From assembly GCA_000963575.1 (NCBI GenBank), contig CP011077.1, positions 4,526,001 through 4,590,000 of the forward strand: a DNA stretch of 64,000 nt, given 5' to 3'. Shown here one piece after another: positions 63,349 through 64,000 of this stretch; the first letter of the stretch is position 1; every line of letters begins with the position of its first letter. This stretch comes from Klebsiella michiganensis. GTDB lineage: Bacteria; Pseudomonadota; Gammaproteobacteria; Enterobacterales; Enterobacteriaceae. A program made the position numbers and the translations under genes. The notes below the pieces were generated by a model. The model was not told the DNA's origin, did not search any database, and saw only the letters and a program-made list of their open reading frames with translations.

Positions 63349-64000
63349 CCAGCGTCAGCAACCCACGCCTTTAATACGCTAACGTCATGTTGCCACTCTT
63401 GTTTCAGCTCTTCGATCCATTCACCGACATTATCAGACCACGCAGGTAAGTCCGGAGATTGAATTTGCTGGGCAACTTGCTGTAAATGCCGCAAACCAAC
63501 GGAACCCGCCGCGCCTTTTATTTTGTGCCCCTCTTCCACCACGCCTTTGTTATCCCGCGCGGTCATATTGGAATCGAGAACCTCTAAATAACCCGGCATC
63601 ATTTTTTCAAACATCGCCAGGCCATCGGTAATGAGTTTTGGCCCCACCAGCTCGATATATTGTTCGAGCATCGGAATATCGAGTAACGCTTGCTGTTTTT
63701 CACTATCGACTTTTGTCACCGTAGGCTCCTTGTCCGTTATCTGGTTATCCCAGAATTTTTGGATCATCGACATCAAGGCCGGCACGGCGAGCGGCTTACT
63801 CAGCACATCGTCCATCCCGGCCTCAAGATACTCAGTCTTGTTTTTCAGCACATTGGCCGTTAACGCCACCAGCGGCGGCAGCTCATCTTTGCTAAAACGC
63901 TTATTCAGTTCGCGGGAGATATCCAGGCCGGTCATATCCGGCAGTTGGATATCCAGCAGCACAAGGTCATATTCACCCGGCATAAACATTTCCAGCGCGT
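63339..64000 (-). CDS. arcB: Aerobic respiration control sensor kinase ArcB, C-terminal part (runs off the right edge)
   Basis: About 220 residues of the 3' end are visible. They contain the second half of the receiver domain, with phosphoacceptor Asp in YDLVLLDIQLPDMTG, Thr in LVALTAN and Lys in DVLSKPL. The C-terminal HPt domain follows, with its His in EEGHKIKGAAGSVGLRHL. ArcB passes phosphate His-Asp-His to ArcA in response to the quinone redox state. The transmembrane, PAS and kinase domains lie beyond the window. The stop codon overlaps the 3' end of the antisense arcZ. Confidence 0.96.
   Translation of the reverse strand, partial: ALEMFMPGEYDLVLLDIQLPDMTGLDISRELNKRFSKDELPPLVALTANVLKNKTEYLEAGMDDVLSKPLAVPALMSMIQKFWDNQITDKEPTVTKVDSEKQQALLDIPMLEQYIELVGPKLITDGLAMFEKMMPGYLEVLDSNMTARDNKGVVEEGHKIKGAAGSVGLRHLQQVAQQIQSPDLPAWSDNVGEWIEELKQEWQHDVSVLKAWVADAGKK

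Overview
The window is a chromosomal segment from a member of the Enterobacteriaceae. From the tryptophan permease onward, gene order and protein sequence closely follow Escherichia coli. Differences in content exclude E. coli and Salmonella and point to the wider Enterobacter/Klebsiella/Cedecea/Kosakonia group; I cannot name the genus. No phage, IS element, CRISPR array or plasmid gene was seen. The region is mostly core genome, and the unusual material sits at the junctions between conserved blocks.

Layout. (1) 1-8.5 kb: trehalose use (end of treR, treB, treC) and anaerobic ribonucleotide reductase (nrdD, nrdG). These are interrupted by a LysR regulator with a divergent flavodoxin-fold oxidoreductase, and by two REP-like palindromic elements, one of them carrying a 58-60 bp tandem repeat. 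(2) 8.5-9.6 kb: an HxlR regulator with a second divergent flavodoxin-fold oxidoreductase. (3) 9.7-17.9 kb: the yraQ-yraR-yhbP-yhbQ-yhbS block, the ubiT/ubiUV genes for O2-independent ubiquinone synthesis, yhbW and mtr. In E. coli, tre-nrd and yra-yhb lie far apart, so the stretch between nrdG and yraQ is a rearrangement junction. (4) 18-36 kb: RNA and translation genes, read on the minus strand: rlmE, ftsH, folP, glmM, secG, tRNA-Leu, tRNA-fMet, rimP, nusA, infB, rbfA, truB, rpsO, pnp, nlpI, yrbN, deaD. (5) 36-46 kb: yhbY, greA, dacB, a PmrAB-like two-component system, obgE, yhbE, rpmA, rplU, ispB, sfsB, murA. (6) 46-58 kb: cell-envelope genes (ibaG, mlaFEDCB, yrbG, kdsD, kdsC, lptCAB) running into rpoN, hpf, ptsN, rapZ and npr. 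(7) 58-61.7 kb: an inserted glycerate-use cassette (CdaR-type regulator, GntP-type permease, glycerate kinase) where E. coli has yrbL. (8) 61.7-64 kb: mtgA, elbB, the sRNA ArcZ, and the 3' end of arcB running off the window.

How the genes work together. The right half couples envelope building (peptidoglycan, LPS core Kdo, LPS export, phospholipid retrieval) to sigma-54 and the nitrogen phosphotransfer system. The middle is the classical nusA-infB-rpsO-pnp transcription/translation superoperon with cold-shock deaD. Several genes serve anaerobic life: nrdDG with a consensus FNR site, ubiTUV, and arcB with ArcZ.

Non-ORF features recognised directly include two tRNAs, ArcZ, the 25-codon yrbN overlapping deaD, a TrpR-type operator at mtr, tandem terminators between tRNA-fMet and rimP, and two perfect DnaA-box nonamers in the nrdD leader. 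There is no stretch longer than about 300 bases without a gene or RNA. I did not find a convincing wholly new system. The best leads are the DnaA boxes at nrdD, the expanded REP-like element, the two regulator/oxidoreductase pairs at the junction, and the glycerate cassette with its inverted repeat.
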